Source of the DNA: an uncultured Burkholderiales bacterium
GTDB lineage: Bacteria; Pseudomonadota; Gammaproteobacteria; Burkholderiales; Burkholderiaceae
NCBI GenBank assembly: GCA_946480465.1
Contig: CAMLJY010000138.1
Span: forward strand, 1 to 9,613
Direction of reading: 5' to 3'
Length of the DNA: 9,613 bases
In this document: positions 1 to 6,185 of the stretch, one piece after another
Position numbering within the stretch: the first letter of the stretch is position 1
Layout of the letters: every line of letters begins with the position of its first letter
Made by a program: the position numbers and the translations under genes
The notes under the pieces: model-generated
What the model was told of the DNA's origin: nothing
What the model saw: the letters and a program-made list of their open reading frames with translations, nothing else
Database searches by the model: none

Positions 1-405
1 CGCTGCTGCCCCGCCAGCAAGGCCCTGCTTGCCGCGGTGCCCGGCGCCCGCGTGGCCGACGCCACCGAGGAAGACTGGGCCACCGAGTACCTCGCGCCCA
101 TCATCAGCGTGAAGGTGGTGGCCGACCTGGACGAGGCCATCACGCACGTCAACCGCTTCGGCTCGCACCACACCGACGCGATCCTGACCACCCACCACCC
201 GAACGCGATGCGCTTCCTGCGCGAGGTCGATTCCTCCAGCGTGATGGTCAACGCCAGCACCCGTTTCGCCGACGGCTTCGAGTACGGCCTGGGCGCCGAG
301 ATCGGCATCAGCACGGACAAGTTCCACGCCCGCGGGCCGGTCGGCCTGGAGGGGCTGACGTCGATGAAGTGGATCGTTCTCGGCCAGGGCGAGCGGCGTG
401 GCTGA
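1..405 (+). CDS. proA: Gamma-glutamyl phosphate reductase (glutamate-5-semialdehyde dehydrogenase), C-terminal part
   Basis: This is the last 134 codons of ProA, cut by the left edge; frame 1 is open from base 1 to the TGA at 403-405. ProA is a cytosolic NADPH-dependent enzyme that reduces gamma-glutamyl phosphate to glutamate-5-semialdehyde, the second step of proline synthesis. Recognisable family blocks are [11 protein letters not shown], the [11 protein letters not shown] block, [28 protein letters not shown] and the terminal [16 protein letters not shown], which closely match the C-terminal half of E. coli ProA. The catalytic cysteine lies upstream, outside the window. The opening residues ([10 protein letters not shown]) are consistent with the family in this frame, so I see no frameshift at the edge. 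Its last 8 bases overlap the start of queC, suggesting coupled translation. Identity is secure; only completeness is unknown. Confidence 0.94.
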   Translation, partial: RCCPASKALLAAVPGARVADATEEDWATEYLAPIISVKVVADLDEAITHVNRFGSHHTDAILTTHHPNAMRFLREVDSSSVMVNASTRFADGFEYGLGAEIGISTDKFHARGPVGLEGLTSMKWIVLGQGERRG

Positions 406-1147
406 GGTCCCGCACCCGCCGGGTGATGCCCCGGCCGAATCGGCGGCTGATGCCCGCGGCGCGATGGTGCTGTTCTCCGGCGGCCAGGATTCCACCGCCT
501 GCCTGGCCTGGGCGCTGCAGCGCTACGCGCGCGTCGAGACCGTGGGCTTCGACTACGGCCAGCGCCATCGCATCGAGCTGAGCTGCCGCCGCCGCGTGCG
601 CGCCGAGCTGGCCGCGTCCTTTCCGCGTTGGGCCGACCGCCTGGGCCAGGACCACCTGCTCGACCTGGGCCTGCTGGGCCAGATCTCGGACACCGCGCTC
701 ACGGACGAGCGCGCCATCGAGCTGCAGGCCAATGGCCTGCCGAACACCTTCGTGCCGGGCCGCAACCTGCTGTTCCTGACCTTCGCCGCGGCCCTGGCCT
801 ACCGGCGCGGCGCGTCGGTGCTGGTGGGCGGCATGTGCGAGACCGACTACTCCGGCTACCCCGACTGCCGCGACAACACGATCAAGGCCACGCAGGTGGC
901 GTTGTCGCTGGGCCTGGCCGTGCCGATGACCATCGAGACGCCGCTGATGTGGCTGGACAAGGCTGACACCTGGGCCTTGACCGAAGCGCTGGGCGGGCCG
1001 GCGCTGACCGAGCTGGTCGTCGCCCACACCCACACCTGCTACCTGGGCGTGCGCGGCAAGCGCCACGACTGGGGCTACGGCTGCGGCGAGTGCCCGGCCT
1101 GCCGCCTGCGCGCCGACGGCCACGCCGCCTGGCGGCGCCGCGGCTGA
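398..1147 (+). CDS. queC: 7-cyano-7-deazaguanine (preQ0) synthase QueC
   Basis: QueC converts 7-carboxy-7-deazaguanine to preQ0 in two ATP-dependent steps with ammonia, in the queuosine tRNA-modification pathway; it is cytosolic. The 249-residue product carries the PP-loop pyrophosphatase motif SGGQDS (residues 27-32), the [10 protein letters not shown] block, the [13 protein letters not shown] block, [13 protein letters not shown] and [15 protein letters not shown]. Four zinc-ligand cysteines are intact near the end (C214, C229, C232, C235, as Cys-X14-Cys-X2-Cys-X2-Cys). The GTG start at 398 overlaps the proA stop and is preceded by a purine-rich stretch (agggcgag). It gives an extra N-terminal tail of about 20 residues compared with E. 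coli. The other in-frame start, ATG at 464, has no ribosome binding site and would begin only four residues before the PP-loop, so I prefer 398. No other queuosine gene is in the window. Confidence 0.95.
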   Translation: MAEVPHPPGDAPAESAADARGAMVLFSGGQDSTACLAWALQRYARVETVGFDYGQRHRIELSCRRRVRAELAASFPRWADRLGQDHLLDLGLLGQISDTALTDERAIELQANGLPNTFVPGRNLLFLTFAAALAYRRGASVLVGGMCETDYSGYPDCRDNTIKATQVALSLGLAVPMTIETPLMWLDKADTWALTEALGGPALTELVVAHTHTCYLGVRGKRHDWGYGCGECPACRLRADGHAAWRRRG

Positions 1148-1165
1148 GCGCCTGACGCGGGGCGG

Positions 1166-1173
1166 AAGGAGGG
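1166..1173 (+). promoter_or_regulatory. Strong ribosome binding site deciding a GTG start for the LemA-family gene
   Basis: AAGGAGGG is a near-perfect Shine-Dalgarno sequence. Counting the core AAGGAGG (to 1172), seven bases separate it from the GTG at 1180. It fixes this GTG as the start; the ATG at 1184 is out of frame. Confidence 0.8.
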
Positions 1174-1179
1174 CGGGCC

Positions 1180-1725
1180 GTGGATGCGATTCCGTGGTGG
1201 ACCTGGGTGCTGGCGGCGCTGCTGTTCTTCTGGATGCTGGGCGCGCACAACCGGGTGGTTGCGCTGCGCACTGCCATCGTGACCGCCTGGAGCCAGGTGG
1301 AGGTGACCCTGCAGGCCCGGCTGCATGCCCTGGCGACGCTGCGCGCCGCCGTGGATCCGCGGCTGCCGAACGAGCAGGCGGCGCTGGACGCCGTGTCCAA
1401 CGCGCAGGCACTGCTGCAGCAGGCCGGTGACGCGCTGGGCAGCCGCCCCGCCGATCCCGCCGGGGCCGAAGCCCTGGCGCGGGCCGAGGCCGCCCTGGCG
1501 CCGGCGCTGGTGCGCCTGTCCGCGCTGATCGAGCAGCATGCCGAGTGGCGCGACGAGGCCGACGTGGCCGGCCCGCTGGCCACGCTGCGCGAACTGGCAC
1601 CGCGCTGGCAGTTCTCGCGGCAGATGTACAACGATGCCACCGCTGCCTACAACGCCGCCATCCACCAGTTCCCGACGCGGCTCCTGACGCGCGTGTTCCG
1701 CTTCACGCCCGCCGGGTCGTTCTGA
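1180..1725 (+). CDS. LemA family membrane-anchored protein
   Basis: A 181-residue protein of the LemA family, whose biochemical role is not established. A single hydrophobic segment at about residues 6-21 is followed by the family core: NRVVALRTAIVTAWSQVEV (24-42), helical repeats rich in Ala and Leu through the middle, and the typical C-terminal block RQMYNDATAAYNAAIHQFP (147-165) ending in Phe-rich FRFTPAGSF. This fits an N-terminal membrane anchor with a long helical bundle. The length is close to the usual LemA size of about 180-200. The start is GTG at 1180, set by a strong ribosome binding site. It lies 32 bases after queC on the same strand and may be in the same transcript. LemA genes often sit beside TPM-domain (YgcG-like) genes; none is present here. 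Family assignment is good; function is unknown. Confidence 0.86.
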   Translation: MDAIPWWTWVLAALLFFWMLGAHNRVVALRTAIVTAWSQVEVTLQARLHALATLRAAVDPRLPNEQAALDAVSNAQALLQQAGDALGSRPADPAGAEALARAEAALAPALVRLSALIEQHAEWRDEADVAGPLATLRELAPRWQFSRQMYNDATAAYNAAIHQFPTRLLTRVFRFTPAGSF

Positions 1726-1728
1726 TCG

Positions 1729-1755
1729 CCGCCCGGCGCCGGTCGCTGCGGGCGG
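1729..1755 (+). terminator. Hairpin after the LemA-family gene (possible terminator or leader structure)
   Basis: CCGCCCG (1729-1735) pairs perfectly with CGGGCGG (1749-1755) around a 13-base loop, four bases past the LemA-family stop. There is no T tract after it, so intrinsic termination is uncertain. It could instead be a structure in a transcript that continues into the cytochrome gene. I saw no convincing promoter in the 82 bases before that gene. Confidence 0.3.
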
Positions 1756-1807
1756 GGACTTGGGCGACACTTGCCGCCACCCACGAGTGCAGCGAGGAGT
1801 GCGACCG

Positions 1808-2143
1808 ATGCGATCCCTTCTTCGAACCCTCCCGGCCGTGGCGCTCGCCGCGGCCCTGGCCGGCGCCGCCGCCCCCGTGGCCTCCGCCGACGACGTGGCC
1901 GCCCTGCGCAGCGCCGCGCTGGCCGCCACCTGCGCCAACTGCCACGGCACCGCGGGCCGCTCGGTCGACCGCAGCGTGGTGCCCGCACTCGCGGGCCTTC
2001 AGCGCGAGCACTTCATCGCGCAGATGAAGGACTTTCGCGGCGAGAACACGCGCAAGGCCACGGTGATGCACCAGCTCGCCAAGGGCTTCAGCGATGCCCA
2101 GATCGAACAGCTGGCCGCGTACTTTGCGGCCCAGAAGCCCTGA
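1808..2143 (+). CDS. Monoheme class I cytochrome c, FccA/SoxE-like subunit of sulfide dehydrogenase
   Basis: A 111-residue periplasmic c-type cytochrome, probably the electron acceptor for the flavoprotein encoded next. A Sec signal peptide (charged MRSLLR, hydrophobic Ala/Leu core, cleavage near ASA-DD at about residue 27) precedes a single heme-binding motif CANCH at residues 42-46. The likely axial methionine is M87 in the TRKATVMHQLA segment, and the protein ends with the class I helix FSDAQIEQLAAYFAAQKP. ATG at 1808 is chosen because GAGGAG at 1794-1799 lies 8 bases upstream and the signal peptide begins there; the frame extends upstream to 1760 without a plausible start. Its stop is 17 bases before the flavoprotein ATG, so the two are very likely co-transcribed. 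The Allochromatium FccA is diheme, while this one, like the Chlorobium subunit, has one heme. The cytochrome class is certain; the FccA role is inferred from context. Confidence 0.8.
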   Translation: MRSLLRTLPAVALAAALAGAAAPVASADDVAALRSAALAATCANCHGTAGRSVDRSVVPALAGLQREHFIAQMKDFRGENTRKATVMHQLAKGFSDAQIEQLAAYFAAQKP

Positions 2144-2160
2144 TGCCGCGGAGGACTGCC

Positions 2161-3489
2161 ATGATGAAGAGCGATCTCCCCCTCGGTTCCGGCGCGCGCC
2201 GCAAGTGGCTGCGTGGCGCGTCCGGCCTGGGCTTAGGGCTGGCGGGGCTTGCCGGTGCGCCGCTGCTGGCCGGCTGCGCCAGCACCGCGGCGCTGCCCGC
2301 GCGCACGCGGGTGCTGGTGGTCGGCGGCGGCTACGGGGGCGCCACCGCGGCCAAGTACGTGCGCCTGTTCTCCGGCGGGCGCATCGAGGTGATGCTGGTC
2401 GAGCCGAACCAGGCCTTCGTCAGCTGCCCCGCCAGCAACCTCGTGCTCGGCGGCAGCCGCTCGATCGCCGAGGTGACGACGCCCTACGATGCGCTGGCCA
2501 GCCGCCACGGCGTGCGACTGGCGCGCGACACGGTCACCGCGATCGATCCCGCGAAGAAGACCGCGACGCTGGCCTCCGGTGCCGTCATCGCCTGGGACAA
2601 GCTGATCCTGTCGCCCGGCATCGACCTGGTGTGGGACAGCATCGCGGGCCTGAAGGACGCCCACGCCAGCGGCCGCATCCTGCAGGCCTGGAAGGCCGGG
2701 CCCGAGACCGTGGCGCTGCGCCGCCAGCTGCAGGCCATGCCCGATGGCGGCACCTACGCGTTGACCATCCCCGAGGCGCCGTACCGCTGCCCGCCCGGGC
2801 CCTACGAGCGCGCCTGCCAGGTGGCCGCGTACTTCAAGGCCCAGAAGCCGAGGTCCAAGGTGCTGGTGCTGGATGCCAACCCCGACGTCACGTCCAAGGG
2901 GCCGCTGTTCAAGAAGGTCTGGGCCGAGAGCTACGCCGGCATCATCGAATACCGGCCGCAGCACAAGGCCACCGCGGTCGATGCGAAGGCCGGCACCGTC
3001 AAGTTCGAGGTCCAGGAAGACGTGAAGGCCGACGTGCTGAACGTGCTGCCGACCATGCGCGCCGGGGCCATCGCGGTGCAGACCGGCCTGGCCAACATGA
3101 ATGCCCGCTGGTGCGGCGTCAACTACCAGACCTTCGAATCCTCGGTCGCCAAGGACATCCACGTGCTCGGCGATTCGATCCAGATCGCCCCCGGCATGCC
3201 CAAGAGCGGCCACATGGCGAACAACCACGGGAAGGTGGCGGCGGCGGCGGTGGTGGCGCAGCTGGCAGGCTGGGAGGTGAACCCGGCGCCGATGCTGACC
3301 AACACCTGCTACAGCTTCGTCGACGCGAAGCGCGTGATCCACGTCGCCAGCGTGCACGAGTACGTCGCGGCGGAGAAGACCTTCAAGCCCGTGGCCGGTT
3401 CGGGCGGCGTCTCGGCCGGGCCGACCGAGAAGGAAGGCGAATACGCCTGGAACTGGGCCCGCACGATCTGGGCCGACACGCTGGGCTGA
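2161..3489 (+). CDS. fccB: Flavocytochrome c sulfide dehydrogenase, flavoprotein subunit (FccB/SoxF-like)
   Basis: This 442-residue FAD protein should oxidise sulfide in the periplasm and pass electrons to the cytochrome encoded just upstream. The N-terminus has a twin-arginine motif ARRKWLR (12-18), a hydrophobic stretch and a lipobox LLAGC (35-39), suggesting Tat export and lipid anchoring at C39. Next come the dinucleotide-fold motif VVGGGYGGATAAKY (53-66) and EPNQAFVSCPASN, where C89 aligns with the cysteine that binds FAD covalently in the Allochromatium enzyme. C210 in CPPGPYERAC and C318 in RWCGVN match its redox disulfide, and E216 its active-site Glu. The block DIHVLGDSI (332-340) and the terminal FCSD-type domain (CYSFV, then EYAWNWARTIWADTLG) complete the family pattern. 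Start: GGAGG at 2150-2154 lies 6 bases before the ATG at 2161. ATG at 2143, overlapping the cytochrome stop, is possible but lacks a ribosome binding site. Confidence 0.88.
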   Translation: MMKSDLPLGSGARRKWLRGASGLGLGLAGLAGAPLLAGCASTAALPARTRVLVVGGGYGGATAAKYVRLFSGGRIEVMLVEPNQAFVSCPASNLVLGGSRSIAEVTTPYDALASRHGVRLARDTVTAIDPAKKTATLASGAVIAWDKLILSPGIDLVWDSIAGLKDAHASGRILQAWKAGPETVALRRQLQAMPDGGTYALTIPEAPYRCPPGPYERACQVAAYFKAQKPRSKVLVLDANPDVTSKGPLFKKVWAESYAGIIEYRPQHKATAVDAKAGTVKFEVQEDVKADVLNVLPTMRAGAIAVQTGLANMNARWCGVNYQTFESSVAKDIHVLGDSIQIAPGMPKSGHMANNHGKVAAAAVVAQLAGWEVNPAPMLTNTCYSFVDAKRVIHVASVHEYVAAEKTFKPVAGSGGVSAGPTEKEGEYAWNWARTIWADTLG

Positions 3490-3497
3490 TCCGCCGC

Positions 3498-3518
3498 CGG
3501 GCCGGGCGCACCGGCCCG
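3498..3518. terminator. GC-rich hairpin between convergent genes, candidate terminator
   Basis: An 8-base-pair perfect stem (CGGGCCGG at 3498-3505 with CCGGCCCG at 3511-3518) closes a 5-base GCGCA loop, nine bases after the flavoprotein stop and inside the 91-base gap before the end of the BLUF gene. It sits where termination of the plus-strand sulfide unit is expected and could act on both strands. No T tract follows on either strand, so the call rests on stem quality and position. Confidence 0.45.
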
Positions 3519-3580
3519 CGCGGGTCGCTGTCCGGCCATCAGCGCCAGACGGAAGCCGCGGCCGCCCGGCAGGCCCGGCG

Positions 3581-4003
3581 TCAGCACATGACCGACGCGG
3601 TGGCCACCAGTTCGTCGAACAGGGCCATCGAGACCTTGCCCGACACCGAATACGGATCCAGCGTGGCCGTGGCCGAGTATTTCAGCAGCAAGGCCGGATT
3701 CAACCGCGCCATGTTCACCTGCCCCATCGCCCAGCCGGCGAAGCGGCGCTCGCCGATCTCCTCGTAGCTGAGCAGCACCACGTCGGTGTGGCGCGGGTCG
3801 GCGGCGATGCGGTTGTAGAGCTTGCTCACCGCCGAGCGGCCACCCTCCAGCGTCTGGATGAAGATGCCGCCGGAGAAGCACAGCAGCCCGGTGATGCCGT
3901 GCTGCGGGTTGTTGTGCTTGCTCTGGCGCAGGATCGTGTGCAGCTCGTCGTGGTCGATCGACGGCACCGCGCGGCTCGCGTACATCAGGCGCACCAGCAT
4001 CAT
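3581..4003 (-). CDS. Stand-alone BLUF-domain blue-light photoreceptor
   Basis: A 140-residue cytosolic FAD-binding sensor of blue light. The BLUF domain starts at the first residues (VRLMYASRA) and all photocycle residues line up with AppA at identical spacing: Y8 (AppA Y21), N32 (N45), Q50 in FIQTLEG (Q63), and W91/M93 in FAGWAM (W104/M106). After the domain (about 4-97) there is only a short helical tail to residue 140, so it is a short BLUF of the PixD/BlrB type with no fused output domain and must signal through a partner. The start is MetMet: ATG at 4003 or 4000, with GGAG 5 or 8 bases upstream. I report the outer one; the inner gives the more usual MLVRL start. It follows folE by 23 bases on the same strand, implying one transcript. 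Family identity is very secure; the partner and output are unknown. Confidence 0.95.
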   Translation of the reverse strand: MMLVRLMYASRAVPSIDHDELHTILRQSKHNNPQHGITGLLCFSGGIFIQTLEGGRSAVSKLYNRIAADPRHTDVVLLSYEEIGERRFAGWAMGQVNMARLNPALLLKYSATATLDPYSVSGKVSMALFDELVATASVMC

Positions 4004-4026
4004 GTTCGCTCCAGGGAAGGGGCCGC

Positions 4027-4761
4027 TCAGCCGTTCGTCTTCTTGCTCATCAGCGCCAGGAATTCGCGCCGCAGGTTGGGGTCCTTCAGGAAGGAGCCTC
4101 GCATCACGCTGTTGGTCATCGACGAGTCGTCGTCCTTCACGCCGCGCCAGTGCATGCAGAAGTGGTCGGCCTCCATCACGATCGCGAGGCCGTCGGGCTT
4201 CACCCGCTCCTGCAGCTCGTCGGCCAGCATCACCACCGCCTCTTCCTGGATCTGCGGGCGCGACATCACCCAATCGCACAGCCGCACGTACTTCGACAGG
4301 CCGATCAGGTTGGAGTGCTCGTTCGGCAGCAGGCCGATCCACACCTTGCCGAGGATCGGGCACAGGTGGTGCGAGCAGGCGCTGCGCACGGTGATGGGGC
4401 CCACGATCATCAGCTCGTTCAGGCGCGAGAAGTTCGGGAACTCGGTGACCGAGGGGCTCTTCACGTAGCGGCCGCGGAACACCTCGTCGATGAACATCTT
4501 GGCCACCCGCTTGGCCGTCTCGTTGGTGTTGTGGTCGCTGTCGGTGTCGATCACCAGCGACTGCAGCACGGCCTGCATCTTGCCCTGCACCTCGGCCTTC
4601 AGTTCGTCCAGCTCGCCCTCGCGGATGTGCTCCGCGATGTTGTCGTTGGCGTGGTAGCGGCAGTCGGCGCCGATCAGCCGGTAGCGGATGCGTTCGGAAG
4701 CCGGCAGGCGGGCGAGTTCTTCCTCGTTGCGGAAGATCGGCAGGGTGTCGGTGGAGGCCAT
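4027..4761 (-). CDS. folE: GTP cyclohydrolase I
   Basis: FolE converts GTP to 7,8-dihydroneopterin triphosphate and formate, the entry step to folate and pterin cofactors; it is a cytosolic zinc homodecamer in known cases. This 244-residue form is longer than E. coli FolE (222). After an N-terminal extension (about 1-50) come DTDSDHNTNETAKRVAKMF (72-90), the zinc block ACSHHLCPILGKVWIG (128-143), NLIGLSKYVRL (151-161), SRPQIQEE (167-174), DHFCMHWRGV (199-208) and SVMRGSFL (218-225). Zinc ligands matching E. coli C110, H113 and C181 are C129, H132 and C202. The usual Glu after the first zinc Cys (CEHH) is Ser here (CSHH). ATG at 4761 is chosen because homology begins soon after it and rsmB diverges upstream; only a weak ribosome binding site is visible. 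It is the first gene of a likely two-gene unit with the BLUF photoreceptor. Confidence 0.95.
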   Translation of the reverse strand: MASTDTLPIFRNEEELARLPASERIRYRLIGADCRYHANDNIAEHIREGELDELKAEVQGKMQAVLQSLVIDTDSDHNTNETAKRVAKMFIDEVFRGRYVKSPSVTEFPNFSRLNELMIVGPITVRSACSHHLCPILGKVWIGLLPNEHSNLIGLSKYVRLCDWVMSRPQIQEEAVVMLADELQERVKPDGLAIVMEADHFCMHWRGVKDDDSSMTNSVMRGSFLKDPNLRREFLALMSKKTNG

Positions 4762-4846
4762 GTTCAGCGGCGGACAGGCGTTTCTGAGGGCGCCCATTGT
4801 GCGCGGGGCCCCGTCAGGCCGCTGGCGCGGGGGGATACTGCCGGCG
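4762..4846. promoter_or_regulatory. Divergent intergenic region between folE and rsmB
   Basis: These 85 bases must hold the promoters for the minus-strand folE-BLUF unit and the plus-strand rsmB unit. On the plus strand GATACT at 4834-4839 resembles a -10 box and ends 7 bases before the rsmB ATG, which would give an almost leaderless transcript; the -35 position (CCGTCA, 4811-4816, spacing 17) is weak. On the minus strand CACAAT (4801 to 4796) resembles a -10 box but lacks a matching -35. A short inverted repeat GCGC-N7-GCGC spans 4790-4804. No recognisable operator for a light-responsive regulator was found. Confidence 0.4.
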
Positions 4847-6172
4847 ATGACTTCTCCTTCGCCGCCGCTCGCCCGGCTGCTCGACCAGACCGCCGACGCC
4901 GTGGCCGCCGTGCGCGCCGGCCGCTCGCTGACCGAGGTGCTCGCGCGTTGCCCGGCCGATCTGCGCCCCGGCACCCAGGCGCTGGCCTTCCACGTGCTGC
5001 GCTGGTGGGGCGGCGCGCAGGCCGTGCGTGCCGCGCTGGCGCCCAAGGCGCCGCCCGCCAACGTCGACGCGCTGCTCACCAGCGCGCTCGCGCTGCTCTG
5101 GCCGGACAGCGAGCCGCCTTATGCCGAGCACACGCTGGTCGACCAGGCAGTCACCGCGGCGCGGCAGCGCACCCCCGCGGCGGCCAACTTCGTCAATGCC
5201 GTGCTGCGCCGCTTCGTGCGCGAGCGCGATGCACTCGTCGGCGCCGCGCAGCGCGATCCGGTGGCCGCCTTCAACCATCCGCTGTGGTGGATCGAGCGCG
5301 TCAAGCAGGACTGGCCGACGCAGTGGCAGGCGCTGCTGCAGGCGGCCAACCGCCATCCGCCGATGGTGCTGCGGGTCAATGCCCGCCGCGGCGATGCGCC
5401 GGGCTACGTGCAGCGCCTGGCCGCGCAAGGGCGGGCCGCGCGCGCGATCGGCGCCCAGGCGGTGCTGCTGGAACGGCCGGCGCCGGTGCAGGAACTGCCC
5501 GGTTTTGCCGACGGCGACGTGTCGGTGCAGGACCTGTCGGCGCAACGCGCCGCGCCGCTGCTCGTCGACGGTGAAGGAAGCCTGCCGGCGCTGCCCGCCG
5601 GCGCCCGCGTGCTCGATGCCTGTGCCGCCCCGGGCGGCAAGACCGCGCACCTGCTGGAGCTGGCCGACCTGGACCTGCTGGCGCTGGACAGCGACCCGCT
5701 GCGCCTGTCGCGGGTGCAGGACACCCTGAACCGCCTGCAGTTGAAGGCCACGCTGCAGCCCGCCGACGCCCGCGACACCGCGCGCTGGTGGGACGGCCGC
5801 CCCTTCGATGCCATCCTGCTCGACGCGCCCTGCACCGCGTCCGGCATCGTGCGCCGCCATCCCGACGTGCGCTGGCTGCGCCGGCCGGACGACGTCGTGG
5901 CCCTGTCCAGCATCCAGCGCGAGCTGCTGGATGCGCTGTGGCCGCTGCTGAAGCCCGGCGGCCGGCTGCTCTACGCCACCTGCTCGATCTTCAAGCTGGA
6001 AGGGCAGCAGCAGACCGACGCGTTTTTGCAACGCCATGCGGCGGACAAACCCCGGCTCGACCCGGCTTCGCCCGGCCACTTGTCGGGCCTGCCGGACAAT
6101 GCCTCACGTCCCGGCCCGGTACCCGAAACAAGCGGTGACGGCTTCTTCTACGCGCTGATCCACCAACCATAA
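4847..6172 (+). CDS. rsmB: 16S rRNA (cytosine(967)-C(5))-methyltransferase RsmB
   Basis: This 441-residue enzyme uses S-adenosylmethionine to methylate C5 of C967 (E. coli numbering) in 16S rRNA. An N-terminal NusB-like RNA-binding domain (about 1-140, with VDALLTSALALLW and ANFVNAVLRRFVRE) precedes the Rossmann methyltransferase domain. The SAM-binding motif is RVLDACAAPGGKTAHLLEL (254-272). Catalytic-site motifs are LLDAPCTASGIVRRHPDVRW (324-343, with C329) and LYATCSI (375-381, with C379, matching the E. coli nucleophile C375). The length is close to the E. coli protein (429). The start at ATG 4847 fits the family N-terminus; extending upstream would run into folE. The ribosome binding site is weak (GGGGGA ending 11 bases upstream). 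The next gene starts 13 bases after the stop, so it probably heads an operon with the DUF4390 gene and the two-component system. Confidence 0.95.
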   Translation: MTSPSPPLARLLDQTADAVAAVRAGRSLTEVLARCPADLRPGTQALAFHVLRWWGGAQAVRAALAPKAPPANVDALLTSALALLWPDSEPPYAEHTLVDQAVTAARQRTPAAANFVNAVLRRFVRERDALVGAAQRDPVAAFNHPLWWIERVKQDWPTQWQALLQAANRHPPMVLRVNARRGDAPGYVQRLAAQGRAARAIGAQAVLLERPAPVQELPGFADGDVSVQDLSAQRAAPLLVDGEGSLPALPAGARVLDACAAPGGKTAHLLELADLDLLALDSDPLRLSRVQDTLNRLQLKATLQPADARDTARWWDGRPFDAILLDAPCTASGIVRRHPDVRWLRRPDDVVALSSIQRELLDALWPLLKPGGRLLYATCSIFKLEGQQQTDAFLQRHAADKPRLDPASPGHLSGLPDNASRPGPVPETSGDGFFYALIHQP

Positions 6173-6185
6173 GTCTCGCGCCCCG

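Noticed and set aside
1..40. Possible frameshift in proA at the left edge, since another frame starts LLPR as in ProA
   Set aside because: Frame 1 residues [10 protein letters not shown] fit the variable segment before the EEDWATEYL block, and the other frame loses similarity after four residues.
308..1600. Long minus-strand open frame (430 codons) opposite queC and the LemA-family gene
   Set aside because: It is Arg/Ala/Pro-rich, matches no family and lies opposite two clearly conserved genes; long antisense frames are expected in DNA this GC-rich.
3550..3580. Second GC-rich palindromic stretch (around CCGCGGCC) before the BLUF stop as a terminator
   Set aside because: Stems are short and no T tract follows on either strand; the hairpin at 3498-3518 is better.
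2094..3767. 557-codon plus-strand frame overlapping the sulfide dehydrogenase gene
   Set aside because: It is an out-of-frame shadow rich in Arg and Gly; the fccB frame holds all family motifs.
4004..4363. N-terminal extension of the BLUF frame up to 4363 that could suggest a fusion protein
   Set aside because: The added residues are a frame-shifted reading of folE; BLUF homology and a ribosome site begin at 4003/4000.
4796..4801. Minus-strand CACAAT as the folE promoter -10 box
   Set aside because: No -35 resemblance exists at 16-18 bases upstream, so I do not call it as a promoter by itself.
4790..4804. GCGC-N7-GCGC inverted repeat as an operator for folE or rsmB
   Set aside because: Four-base GC-only arms are expected by chance in this composition.
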